64,000 nt of DNA from Bryobacteraceae bacterium (GTDB taxonomy: Bacteria > Acidobacteriota > Terriglobia > Bryobacterales > Bryobacteraceae), in contig JAHCHE010000012.1 of the NCBI GenBank assembly GCA_026129905.1, positions 162,042 to 226,041 on the forward strand, written 5' to 3'. This document shows, piece by piece, positions 40,197 through 49,077 of the stretch. The position numbers and the translations under genes were made by a program. The notes beneath the pieces were generated by a model. That model was not told the origin of the DNA. It made no database searches and worked only from the letters and a program-made list of their open reading frames with translations. Position 1 is the first letter of the stretch; each line of letters starts with the position of its first letter.

Positions 40197-41000
40197 ATGC
40201 TGTACGCAATACTTGAAAACTGGCAACCGGTTCTCGCGCTGGCGGGGCTCGTGGCCTTCTGGTTGTGGGAGTCCTGGAATCCGTTCTTTGAGATGACGGG
40301 CCGGCTCAAACACGCGGTCCGGAACCTGAGCCTGGCAGGGATTAACGCGGCCCTGACGGTTCTCGCCTTTTCCGCCTTGACCGCCGCCGCTGCGGTCTGG
40401 ACTGCCAATCACGATTTCGGTCTCCTACCGCAAATGGAAGCGCCGATCTGGGCCACGATCGGCGTCGGCATGATTGCCCTCGATCTGTGGACGTACCTTT
40501 GGCACCGCGCGAACCATCGCATCCCACTATTGTGGCGATTCCACCGGATGCACCACAGCGATGAGAACATGGACGTCACCACGGCCACACGATTCCACTT
40601 CGGTGAGATCGCGATCTCCACGGCGGTTCGGCTCGGCCCGGTCTTACTGCTCGGAATTCCAGCCGAAGCGATTCTCGCCTATGACATTGTGCTCCTCGTG
40701 GTCACTCAGTTCCATCACGCCAACATCGGGTTGCTGGATCGAATGGACCGGCGGCTGCGCTACATCATCGTGACTCCCAACATGCACCGGGTCCACCACT
40801 CGCAGGAGCGGCCTGAGACCGACTCGAACTACGCGAGCGTCCTCTCGCTTTGGGACCGTGTGTTTCGCACCTATCGCGAGCGTGCGGACTATCGAAGAAT
40901 CCGCTACGGCCTCGCACAGATGGTGGGAGACCGTTACCAGACGTTTCGCGGGATGATGGGGACACCCTTCCGGAGATTGCCCGAAGAGGCAGACGGGTGA
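40197..41000 (+). CDS. Fatty acid hydroxylase/sterol desaturase-family membrane protein
   Basis: A 267-residue membrane protein with about four helices and the di-iron histidine boxes H-R-A-N-H near 103, H-R-M-H-H near 115 and H-R-V-H-H near 197, as in the fatty acid hydroxylase superfamily. It would hydroxylate or desaturate a lipid using oxygen; the substrate is unknown. It starts 8 bases after the desulfurase, probably in the same transcript. Confidence 0.85.
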   Translation: MLYAILENWQPVLALAGLVAFWLWESWNPFFEMTGRLKHAVRNLSLAGINAALTVLAFSALTAAAAVWTANHDFGLLPQMEAPIWATIGVGMIALDLWTYLWHRANHRIPLLWRFHRMHHSDENMDVTTATRFHFGEIAISTAVRLGPVLLLGIPAEAILAYDIVLLVVTQFHHANIGLLDRMDRRLRYIIVTPNMHRVHHSQERPETDSNYASVLSLWDRVFRTYRERADYRRIRYGLAQMVGDRYQTFRGMMGTPFRRLPEEADG

Positions 41001-41059
41001 TCTTGCGGACTCCGGCCGCGTGGAGCCTTGCCTGCACAATTCGCGATGCGTAAAAAGCT

Positions 41060-41869
41060 ATGAGTCTGAAGCAGCAACTACTACCGTTATTCGATCACGA
41101 CCTCAATGAACCTCCCGCCTTTACCCCCGAGGCGCTGATCGAGGCAGTGCGGAACCGACGCGGAAATGAGGCCAGACCCGTACCACGCGTTTGCGTGCTC
41201 GAATTCGATGGCGACCTGACCGACCAGCTCGTCCATAAGTCGATCGCTCACAAATACGATGAGTGGGCCTGTTTCCACACGGAGATGTTCGCGGTGAATG
41301 TGGACGGCGCTCTCTGCGGCGTCATCCCGCGAACCATCGGCGGGCCTTATTCCGTTCTGATCGCCGAGCAACTGATCGCCACCGGCGCCCAGGTGGTGAT
41401 CGGCCTCACCTCGGCCGGACGAGTTTCCCGGACCATCCCGCTTCCCAGCCTCGTGGTCGCCACCAGCGCCCTGCGGGACGAGGGGACCTCTTACCACTAT
41501 CTGCCCCCATCGGCGACCGTCGAGGCGCCAGTGGAGATTGCCGCAATACTGGCGAAAGAAGTAGCGGCTGTCGGACTACCTGTCTCCACTGGGCTGGTCT
41601 GGACCACGGATGCGCCCTACCGTGAAACCCTGAGCCAGTTGGAGAGACACGCACAAGCGGGGGCACTGGCTGTCGAGATGCAGGCTGCCTCCCTGTTCGC
41701 CTTCGCCGCCGCGCGCAATGCCACTGTCGGCATCATCGCCCACGTCACGAACGCTGTGGACCACGATGGCGAAGCCTTCGACAAAGGAGCGGAAGTCGAC
41801 GAGGAAGTGCTGTTTCGTGCCATCTGTCGCGCCGGGCTCCTCGCCGTGCGACGCGAAAGGCTCCCGTGA
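41060..41869 (+). CDS. Nucleoside phosphorylase family protein
   Basis: A 269-residue protein of the PNP/UDP family: G-G-P-Y-S-V-L-I-A-E-Q-L near 94, then V-V-I-G-L-T-S-A-G near 112, T-T-D-A-P-Y-R-E-T near 185 and the purine/ribose segment A-L-A-V-E-M-Q-A-A-S-L near 207, where M-E/E-M binds ribose. It splits nucleosides with phosphate; base preference cannot be told, though it resembles uridine phosphorylases more than PNP. It follows the hydroxylase gene by 59 bases. Confidence 0.78.
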   Translation: MSLKQQLLPLFDHDLNEPPAFTPEALIEAVRNRRGNEARPVPRVCVLEFDGDLTDQLVHKSIAHKYDEWACFHTEMFAVNVDGALCGVIPRTIGGPYSVLIAEQLIATGAQVVIGLTSAGRVSRTIPLPSLVVATSALRDEGTSYHYLPPSATVEAPVEIAAILAKEVAAVGLPVSTGLVWTTDAPYRETLSQLERHAQAGALAVEMQAASLFAFAAARNATVGIIAHVTNAVDHDGEAFDKGAEVDEEVLFRAICRAGLLAVRRERLP

Positions 41870-41957
41870 GGCCGGAGACTGTAGATCACCATCTTGCTAC
41901 AATTTGCCGACTGGGTTGTCCGGATGGCGTGTCGGAGAACCGTGGCTGACCACCGCA

Positions 41958-43175
41958 TCACGCCGCGGCGGTGGGTATTCTGTACGCGGCCAGGCCCATC
42001 GCCGCAGCCGCTGCGAATACGGCCCCTGCAAAGAAAGTTGCTTCCGGGCCGAGGGAGTTCCACAAGGCACCCGCAATCACGCTGGCGAGTAGTACAGATA
42101 CTCCCGTAACAAGATTGAATGCGCCGAACGCCGTGCCTCGCAGCTCCGTCGGAGCGATGTCCGCCACCAGCCTGGAGAACAAGCCTTGCGTGAGCGCCAT
42201 GTGCAGTCCCCAGAGAGCCGCGCCGGCAAGAACCGTTCCGACCGAGGACGCAGTTGCCAGAACAAGATCCGAGGCGATCAAGACGATGAGCCCGAGGAGA
42301 AGGAGTGTTCGACGGCTGTGTTTGTCAGAAGCACTGCCGGCGGGGTAGGCTGCGATTGCGTAGACCGCGTTCATAACGATCATTACGATCGGCACGAAGG
42401 TGATGCTGATCCCAACGTGCTGAGCTCGCAAAACGAGGAAGGCCTCACTGAAGCGCGACAGGCTGACCATGGCAGCGAGCGTCACAACCAGCCAGTAACC
42501 CGGCCCAAGACGCCGGGCGTCGCGCGCACTGATAGGGGTGCGCCGGGCTGATTCGGGTCCGATGTTTGGCTCTGGCACCGCCGTTACGAGCACAGCCACG
42601 GCGACCAAGGCGGACACCACACCCACCCAGAATACCCCCCGGATGTCGTTGTTCAGTAACGCCATGAAGGCGATGGCAAGCACCGGACCCAAGAAAGCGC
42701 CCACGGAGTCGAGTGCTTGGCGAAGACCGTAGGCAGCTCCGCGCAGATCCGCTGGCGCCAGATCGGCCATCAGGGCGTCCCGTGGCGCGCCACGGACACC
42801 TTTGCCCATACGGTCAAAGAATCGTGCCGCGGCGATCCATCCGATTGAGGAGGCCAGCGGGAACATGGGCTTGGTCAGGGCACTGAGCCCATAGCCGAAA
42901 ACCACCAGCGATTTCCGCTTGCTCCAGTAGTCGCTGAGAACTCCCGAGAGCACCTTCGTCACTGATGCGGTAGCCTCGGCAATCCCTTCGATCACGCCGA
43001 TCGTCAATATGCTTGCCCCAAGCACCGACGACATGAAGATAGGCAGGAGGCTGTGAACCAACTCGGAAGAGATGTCCATGAACAGCGAAGTCAGCCCGAG
43101 CGCCCAAATGCTCGGTGAAAGCCTGCGGAGAGCGACCAGCCAGCTCCGTGTCATTCCTCTCTCGGACGGGTCCAT
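41958..43175 (-). CDS. MFS transporter
   Basis: A 405-residue major facilitator with 12 helices and the loop 2-3 motif G-V-L-S-D-Y-W-S-K-R-K near 70, plus the charge-rich F-F-D-R-M-G-K-G-V-R-G-A-P-R-D near 110. The latter marks a group of uncharacterised drug or metabolite exporters. I start it at 43,175, 9 bases after GGAG; the frame extends to 43,220. Nothing nearby indicates a substrate. About 270 bases upstream are non-coding as far as I can see. Confidence 0.82.
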   Translation of the reverse strand: MDPSERGMTRSWLVALRRLSPSIWALGLTSLFMDISSELVHSLLPIFMSSVLGASILTIGVIEGIAEATASVTKVLSGVLSDYWSKRKSLVVFGYGLSALTKPMFPLASSIGWIAAARFFDRMGKGVRGAPRDALMADLAPADLRGAAYGLRQALDSVGAFLGPVLAIAFMALLNNDIRGVFWVGVVSALVAVAVLVTAVPEPNIGPESARRTPISARDARRLGPGYWLVVTLAAMVSLSRFSEAFLVLRAQHVGISITFVPIVMIVMNAVYAIAAYPAGSASDKHSRRTLLLLGLIVLIASDLVLATASSVGTVLAGAALWGLHMALTQGLFSRLVADIAPTELRGTAFGAFNLVTGVSVLLASVIAGALWNSLGPEATFFAGAVFAAAAAMGLAAYRIPTAAA

Positions 43176-43448
43176 GCCGATCATCTCCGAAGAGCACCTG
43201 CAATCCATCCAAGACAGCAATGCTTTCCACAGACCGCAGGGACGCCTGTATTGTGTTCATAGCTTATCAGCCGCCAACCTGTACAGTCGGGGGCTCCTCC
43301 GACTCTTACCCGGATCTTGGGATGCTGTCGGTTCTGGTGCCTCGTCACGTCCGGTCCGAGGCCATCAGGAGGGACGCATGAAATGCCGCGAGGCAAGGAA
43401 GTCGCCCGTAGCCACCGGCCTCAGGCGATGCCGGGCCCAGAAACGTGC

Positions 43449-44093
43449 TCACCGCCCGACAGTGAGTTGCAGACCATGGATTCTCAAAGCCTCCTGCAAC
43501 TCTGGATCGGCTGTGTCGATTTCTTCGGTCTCCTTCGGCTGAACAAGAAACGGTTCGAACAGCGCCCAATTCTCAACTTCGTGGCCGTACCTCGACCTGT
43601 AGTGGACGCCGTCGAAGCCGGCCTCGAAGGCGATGCGGGCCGCTCGTTGCGTCAGGCGTCTGGGTGCTGACAGGTGCAATGTGGCGGCATCGAGGTCTTC
43701 GACACCGAGCGCACGGAGATCGGAGACGAGGCTGGTTCGGAGATGACCGACCCAAGAGCTGGCGTAGAGATCCGCATAACGGCCGTTAGTCGTAGCCGGT
43801 CCCATTACGCGTTTCTCCAGCCATTCGGACGGCACAGTGGCGAGGGGGAAGAAGTCGTCATCCCCGTCTATCTCGCGAAGCTCCTCCAGGAGACTCAGAT
43901 CCAGGCGGAAGCGCGCCAGTGTTTCCAGAAAGCAGCCGAGTCTCCGTGACGATGCGTAAAGGACCCGGAAAAAGCCTTGGGGATCATCGAAACGGTTCCC
44001 GAAGGTGCCATCGGGACCGGCGAGTGCCCAGTCCAGCGGCTGCCAGGGATCAGGACGTCTGCCGAGACGGTAGATGGCCGAAGGCGCGGTCAC
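43449..44093 (-). CDS. RES-domain toxin
   Basis: A 214-residue RES-domain protein. The name-giving polar residues are visible in order: R in Y-R-L-G-R near 9, E in C-F-L-E-T-L near 56, and a serine in A-S-S-W near 110. RES toxins degrade NAD+ and are kept in check by a Xre/MbcA-type antitoxin, which is encoded 18 bases upstream. The C terminus around V-E-N-W-A-L-F-E is typical. Together they form a type II toxin-antitoxin module. Confidence 0.85.
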   Translation of the reverse strand: MTAPSAIYRLGRRPDPWQPLDWALAGPDGTFGNRFDDPQGFFRVLYASSRRLGCFLETLARFRLDLSLLEELREIDGDDDFFPLATVPSEWLEKRVMGPATTNGRYADLYASSWVGHLRTSLVSDLRALGVEDLDAATLHLSAPRRLTQRAARIAFEAGFDGVHYRSRYGHEVENWALFEPFLVQPKETEEIDTADPELQEALRIHGLQLTVGR

Positions 44094-44111
44094 AAAGGGT
44101 AGGTGCAGCGC

Positions 44112-44513
44112 TCACCCTCCCGCCACGAACGACCGGGCCGCGCGCAGTATCTCGGGGCCCACGATCTCGAGGTCTTCCTCACGGATCAAACGGATCGGTA
44201 CACGGTCGTCCAGCTCGGGGTTCAGCCCGGTAAACCAAGCCTGAACGACTCGCTTGTCATCGTGTTCGCGTAAGGTCTTGGCCACCTGAAACGCAAATCG
44301 CAGGCGCACGTCGGCGTCCTTGTACGCATCGCCGCCTTCCATCCACCGATCGACGGCGCGGACATCTTTCACGCCGCCAATGTAGGCGATCAGCTTCTTG
44401 CCAAGGATATCCACGAGCTGGCGGATCAGGTCGGAGAAGACCGTGGTCGTCGCCTCCCGATGTGCCTTCAGTTCTGGACGCGCTGGAGTCTCGAGCATTC
44501 GTGCCGCCCTCAT
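44112..44513 (-). CDS. Xre/MbcA/ParS-like antitoxin of the RES toxin
   Basis: A 133-residue partner of the RES toxin. It has an internal helix-turn-helix-like part (I-A-Y-I-G-G-V-K-D-V-R-A-V-D-R-W near 43) and a C-terminal toxin-binding half with W-F-T-G-L-N-P-E-L near 95, the DUF2384-type signature (W-L-x-x-P-x). The ATG at 44,513 is preferred over a TTG at 44,546 that lies in the promoter (TTGACC is at about 44,540). It is divergent from the CHAT gene, sharing a ~170-base control region. Confidence 0.78.
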   Translation of the reverse strand: MRAARMLETPARPELKAHREATTTVFSDLIRQLVDILGKKLIAYIGGVKDVRAVDRWMEGGDAYKDADVRLRFAFQVAKTLREHDDKRVVQAWFTGLNPELDDRVPIRLIREEDLEIVGPEILRAARSFVAGG

Positions 44514-44683
44514 CCAAAGGATATCAGAATCCCGGTCAAATACCAATATAATCCCAGGATAATCGCACGACTGGTCAGTCTACAATCTAAGAAGCGCCAC
44601 ACGGAGGGGACTGCTGGCATGTCGGCTCTGGGAACCACGCGAGTCGTCGAGCCCTCACTCCCAGGTCCGAGTTGAAGGGTGAA

Positions 44684-47296
44684 GTGGTGGTTGTTCGATC
44701 CAGATCGCTGCTGCATGTCGGCCTCGCGAGAGCGGCTCTGGGCCTGCTCGCCTTTTGGCCCGTGGCACACGCGGCCGAGCCAGACAGGCTCCTGGAGAAG
44801 GCCGACCGGCTGGCGTGGCTCAAGAATTGGCCGGAAGCGGGTCCGCTCTACGCGCAAGCCGAACTGCTCTACGAGGACGAGGGCGACGTCAGAAATGCCC
44901 TCTACGCAAAAATCGGGCGCCTGCGATCTCAGGTCGGCTCCATGTCATATTTGGAAGCGTCGGACTACCTGGGCGGCCTCCTCGAGTCTCCGGTCGTTCG
45001 GGGTGACCCCGAGTTGAGGCTCCATTGCCTGACTGCGAAGGCCGAGTTCGACATCACTTCAAGGCCTCCTCCTGAGTCACGGCCGCTCTGGGAGGAGGTG
45101 CGAGAACTGGCTGGCCAGCTCGGCGACGAAAGCTGGGAGGCGCGCGCGTCGGGGGAACTGGGGATCATCTCCTTCCTTGAAGGTGACAGCGCCTCTGCCC
45201 TCACGCTGGTTGGAGAAGCGCTGAAGTCGGCCATGGCTACCGGCGACATCGGCTCCCAGATCCGATATCTGGGGCTCATCGGCCGCGCATTGGCGCAATT
45301 CGGGCGACACGACACCGCGCTCGAATATTTCAAACGCGCGATTCTGCTGGCCGAAAGCACGCCCGGCGCCGGCTACCCATACATTGCGATCATCGGGCGC
45401 GGAGAAGCGCTCATGGCGCTGAGCAAGCTGTCTGAGGCGCGGAAAGTCTTTGAAAGCGCCTTGGAGAAGGCTAGTGCGTCGCGGGCGCTTGGCTACGAGG
45501 TCGAGTTGCTCACCCACTTGGGAACGCTGCACGCGGCGAACGGCAATCGGCAACTGGGAATCGAGTACCTGGAGAAAGCCTCGAACTCGGCCGTGGAGGG
45601 ACAGTTGGACAGGCTGACTGCCCGCGCCATGCTGGAACTCGCGAAGCTGTACCGCGAGAGCGGAGACGTCGAGAAAGCTGAGGTGTATGCCGCCATCGGC
45701 GCGCAAGCCCGACTGGCCATTGGGGAGGTGTACACCCATGCCGCGGACCTGGCAGTCCAAGCAGACTTGAAAACGGCGGAAGGGGATTTCGACGAGGCCG
45801 ACGCCTTGTACGCTCGCGCAACGGATATTGTCGACGGGATGCTGGTGAACGTACCCACGCTGGATGCACGCAGTTCGCTGGTGGCGGCGAAGAGCGACAT
45901 CTATGTGAAGCACTTCACTCTGGCCATCGAGAAGCTCGAAGACTTGCAGAAGGCGTTTCATATCGTGGAGCAGGCCAGGGGCCGGTCGGCGGCGGACGGA
46001 CTACGGGCACGCCCGTTTGAGCTGACTGGCGAACCTGGCGAGCGGAGCCCGGCGGACGCGAAGATCGCCAGGCTCCAGATGGACTTGCGACGAAGCGAGG
46101 ATCCCAGCCAGCGGGCAGCGCTGCTGGACCAAATCTTCGAGGTTGAGCAGGAGTTGAAGCTCGAAGGCGTCGCGGTGATGAGCGGTGGTGTTCCAGTCGA
46201 GCTGCACGAGCTGCAGCGGGTTTTGGGAGAAGACGAGCTCGTCCTTGAGTACGTTCTGAGCGAGCCTGTTTCGTTCTGTCTGATGATTGACCGCGATGAC
46301 GTCGGCGTAGTGAGGCTGAACGGCCGCCGGCAAATAGAGGAGAAGGTCGAGCAGTACCTCTCAGCAGTTCGGTCGATGAAAGTCAACCGGTCGCTGGCCG
46401 GAGATGTGTTCCGCGATCTGCTGGCGCCGGTGAACTCGCGCCTGGCGGAGAAGTCAAAGCTGATTGTCGTTCCTGACGGGAAGCTCCACTGGCTTCCATT
46501 CGGGAGCCTTGTGCGACCAGACGGGGAGTACCTCGTACAGTCGCACGTGATCACGGCGGCTCCATCGGGTACGGTGTTGCACTTGCTGCGCACCTCCCAG
46601 CGCGACGGGGAGACGACGCTACCGCTGTTGGCCGTGGGCAACGTCCAGTACGGCTCCGACCGAATCGCACAGACGCGCGGTCTCTATGACGTTGAGGGAG
46701 AGAGATTCGGAGCACTGCCATCGACGCTGAAGGAAGTCAGCGAAGCTGCCACGATCGCTGGAGCGAAGAGCGTGCTGCTCGTTGGCGGGCGTGCCACCGA
46801 GGCTTCCTTCAAGGCCCAGCCGTTGTCCAGCTTCCGGGTCCTCCACCTCGCCTTGCACGGGGTCGCCAGCACGCAATATCCGGAACGCGCAGCGCTTGTC
46901 TTCGGACCGGACACGGCATCGGTCGAGGACGGATTGCTGCAAGCCCGCGAGATCGGGCGTCTCCGGCTCTCGGCGGACCTCGTGATCCTCTCGGCCTGCA
47001 ACACCGGAATCGGCCGGCTGGAAGGTCAGGAGGGCGTGGCCAACCTGGTGCGGGCCTTCCTGTTTGCTGGCGCAAGGAGTGTCGTCGCAAGCCAATGGGC
47101 GGCCGATGACGTTGCCACCTCGGCCCTTATGAAGCGGTTCTACACACGTCTGGCCGAGGGACTCGACAGAGGCTCGGCTCTCCGGCGCGCCAAGCTGGAC
47201 CTGATCGAGACCCACGGCAGCGAGATTGCGCCATACTATTGGGCAGGATTCACGCTGGTTGGAGAGGGCTCAGATCCAACGGAATTCACTCAGTAG
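44684..47296 (+). CDS. Exported TPR-CHAT protease
   Basis: An ~870-residue protein. A signal peptide (residues about 1-30, ending A-H-A-A) is followed by about ten TPR-like helical repeats (~35-440), a linker, and a C-terminal CHAT caspase-like domain (~590-865). The catalytic histidine is in L-H-L-A-L-H-G near 725 and the cysteine in I-L-S-A-C-N-T-G near 770. CHAT proteins are cysteine proteases, often switched on by TPR-sensed partners. I choose GTG at 44,684 after AAGGG; TTG at 44,672 is possible. The S41 peptidase gene follows after 10 bases. Confidence 0.85.
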   Translation: MVVVRSRSLLHVGLARAALGLLAFWPVAHAAEPDRLLEKADRLAWLKNWPEAGPLYAQAELLYEDEGDVRNALYAKIGRLRSQVGSMSYLEASDYLGGLLESPVVRGDPELRLHCLTAKAEFDITSRPPPESRPLWEEVRELAGQLGDESWEARASGELGIISFLEGDSASALTLVGEALKSAMATGDIGSQIRYLGLIGRALAQFGRHDTALEYFKRAILLAESTPGAGYPYIAIIGRGEALMALSKLSEARKVFESALEKASASRALGYEVELLTHLGTLHAANGNRQLGIEYLEKASNSAVEGQLDRLTARAMLELAKLYRESGDVEKAEVYAAIGAQARLAIGEVYTHAADLAVQADLKTAEGDFDEADALYARATDIVDGMLVNVPTLDARSSLVAAKSDIYVKHFTLAIEKLEDLQKAFHIVEQARGRSAADGLRARPFELTGEPGERSPADAKIARLQMDLRRSEDPSQRAALLDQIFEVEQELKLEGVAVMSGGVPVELHELQRVLGEDELVLEYVLSEPVSFCLMIDRDDVGVVRLNGRRQIEEKVEQYLSAVRSMKVNRSLAGDVFRDLLAPVNSRLAEKSKLIVVPDGKLHWLPFGSLVRPDGEYLVQSHVITAAPSGTVLHLLRTSQRDGETTLPLLAVGNVQYGSDRIAQTRGLYDVEGERFGALPSTLKEVSEAATIAGAKSVLLVGGRATEASFKAQPLSSFRVLHLALHGVASTQYPERAALVFGPDTASVEDGLLQAREIGRLRLSADLVILSACNTGIGRLEGQEGVANLVRAFLFAGARSVVASQWAADDVATSALMKRFYTRLAEGLDRGSALRRAKLDLIETHGSEIAPYYWAGFTLVGEGSDPTEFTQ

Positions 47297-47306
47297 GGAC
47301 TGGCAG

Positions 47307-48554
47307 GTGGACCTGACGCCACAACAGAGAAGGAAGCTCCTGGGCAAGGTCGAGCGGCTCGTCGCCCGCAAGTTCTTCGACGCCAACTTCAATGGCCACG
47401 ACTGGCCTGCGCTGGTGAAGGCCAGGGAGGAACAGATTCTGGAGGCTGGGAGCCCGGAAGAATTCGAGAAGGAAGTTCACAGCCTGGTTTCTCAGCTCGG
47501 GGTCAGCCATATCGGTTTTGGGCACGAGAGTTCGAGGCGCGTACCCTCCCGCCGTTCCATTTGCGCAACGTTCCGCAACCACGAGGGTTCTAACGGGCCG
47601 TGCTGGGTCTTCCATGACGTCCACGAAGACGGGCCTGCCTTCAATGCGGGCCTGCGACCGGGTGATGTTCTGTGCACAGTCAATGGCCGCGAGATCCGTC
47701 CGCCGGAGGATCCCGAATTCCCGATGGGCATCACCATGCCCGTGACGATCGAGAGGAAGGATGGACAACGGCACTCGATTCAACTGGCGGTTCCAAAATC
47801 CAAGTCGAAGAAGTTCCCCTATACCGAGCCCCGTCTCGTTTCCTGGTCGAAGCTGGAAGAGGGTGTGGGCTGGCTGAAGGTCAGCATGTTCCCAGGCCAG
47901 GTGGGGATCGACATCTCCCATGACATTGATGAGGCCATCCGTCAGTTGCAGGACTGCGACCGGCTGATCATCGACCTGCGCGGCAATTCCGGTGGCGGGA
48001 TGGGCATGCTCCGGCTCATGAGCTATCTCACGCCGCACAAGTTGCCGGTTGGGTACAGCCTGACCAGGCGGCGGGCGCGGAAGGGCTACCGCAAGGAGGA
48101 TCTTGCCCGGTTCGGCTGGATTCCTTCGCGCAAGATCGCCCTGATCTGGCTCGCCCTACGATACGGCTTCGTGGACAAGTCAATTGCGGTTGTGACCGAG
48201 GGCCTTGGCCCGAAGCGGTTTCACGGCAAGATAGTCATCCTGGTGAACGAGCACAGCGCCAGCGCCAGCGAGGTGATTGCCGCGTTCGCCCAGGAGAACA
48301 ACCTGGCACGAATTGTCGGGACTCCGACCGTAGGGCGGCTACTCAGTGGCGATCCACATCGCGTCGGGCACGGCTACATGCTCGTGGTGCCAACAGCAGC
48401 GTACCTAACCTGGAACGGCCAGTTCATCGAGGGTAAGGGAATCAAGCCGGATTACGAGGTACCCTGGTCGCTTGAGGCAGTCCGCGAGGGGAAAGACAAC
48501 CAGCTCGAACGAGCTGTCGAGATTGTCAAGGAGCTATCGCCGGGAAACAGTTGA
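47307..48554 (+). CDS. S41-family serine peptidase with PDZ domain
   Basis: A 415-residue protein with no signal peptide from this start. A helical N-terminal cap (1-70) precedes a PDZ domain (~105-165, G-L-R-P-G-D-V-L-C-T-V-N-G). The S41 domain has D-L-R-G-N-S-G-G-G near 228 and the catalytic serine in N-E-H-S-A-S-A-S-E near 320. It is related to C-terminal processing proteases. GTG at 47,307 is chosen because AGGGA precedes it; an earlier start would overlap the CHAT gene by 71 bases. Co-transcription with the CHAT protein suggests a two-protease unit. Confidence 0.8.
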   Translation: MDLTPQQRRKLLGKVERLVARKFFDANFNGHDWPALVKAREEQILEAGSPEEFEKEVHSLVSQLGVSHIGFGHESSRRVPSRRSICATFRNHEGSNGPCWVFHDVHEDGPAFNAGLRPGDVLCTVNGREIRPPEDPEFPMGITMPVTIERKDGQRHSIQLAVPKSKSKKFPYTEPRLVSWSKLEEGVGWLKVSMFPGQVGIDISHDIDEAIRQLQDCDRLIIDLRGNSGGGMGMLRLMSYLTPHKLPVGYSLTRRRARKGYRKEDLARFGWIPSRKIALIWLALRYGFVDKSIAVVTEGLGPKRFHGKIVILVNEHSASASEVIAAFAQENNLARIVGTPTVGRLLSGDPHRVGHGYMLVVPTAAYLTWNGQFIEGKGIKPDYEVPWSLEAVREGKDNQLERAVEIVKELSPGNS

Positions 48555-48911
48555 TGCCGACCAATTGGTCGATACCAGCGGGCAGATCCTGGGAGGCGGC
48601 AAAGCAGCAAGCTGCGAGAACAGCGAGAACAAGGCGCATGAGAGTTCTCCTAGAGGCACATATCAAGTGAGGACGCGCGGGCTGGAGCGCTCACGGGCGG
48701 AACCGCAAGCACCATCAACTAAGGCAATCATCTCTTGTGCTGGACACTTTAGTGTCAAGTACGGGTGGTACGGCCATCCTCGAGCCCGCCCTGCAAGGTG
48801 TCACATCGCTTGCCTCCAGTCACCTATGTCAGTTGAATCGAACGTAAAAGCCAAAAGGGTCAGTGGACTTGGAAGTCTTCCGGACCCCACGGTTTGCAGG
48901 CCAACGTTGAG
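48555..48911. other. Non-coding stretch after the S41 gene
   Basis: About 350 bases without a supportable gene. The palindrome GACACT-TT-AGTGTC lies at 48,743-48,756; such sequences occur at IS tips and as operators, but nothing nearby decides between them. Confidence 0.5.
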
Positions 48912-48960
48912 ATGAAAAGTGAGTCTTAACGGGTTGTTTCAAGTTTAGGGGGCCCACTCC
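48912..48960 (+). mobile_element. Solo end of an IS3-family element
   Basis: Forty-nine bases match, with few changes, the right-hand end (58,221-58,268) of the IS3 element in the restriction-modification gene: ATGAAAAGTGAGTCTTAAC, then GGTTGT-TCA, then GGGGGCCCACTCC. No transposase sequence or second end accompanies it. It is either a scar left after deletion or an end acquired by one-ended transposition. Confidence 0.8.
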
Positions 48961-49077
48961 GCTTATCTCCAGGCATGTCCGTGCAGCTCAATCGACAAAT
49001 CGAAGGGCTGGCGACGTACGCCACGGGGAACAAGTGCCGGTCCATTGGCCTTTCACAGTCTGCGACCCAATCCCGGG

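Noticed and set aside
43378..43542. Short frame preceded by AGGAGG upstream of the RES gene end
   Set aside because: It overlaps the 3' end of the toxin gene on the other strand and shows no recognisable features; the ribosome-site match may be chance.
48743..48756. Palindrome GACACT-TT-AGTGTC as an IS terminus
   Set aside because: No partner repeat, target duplication or transposase nearby; too short to assign.
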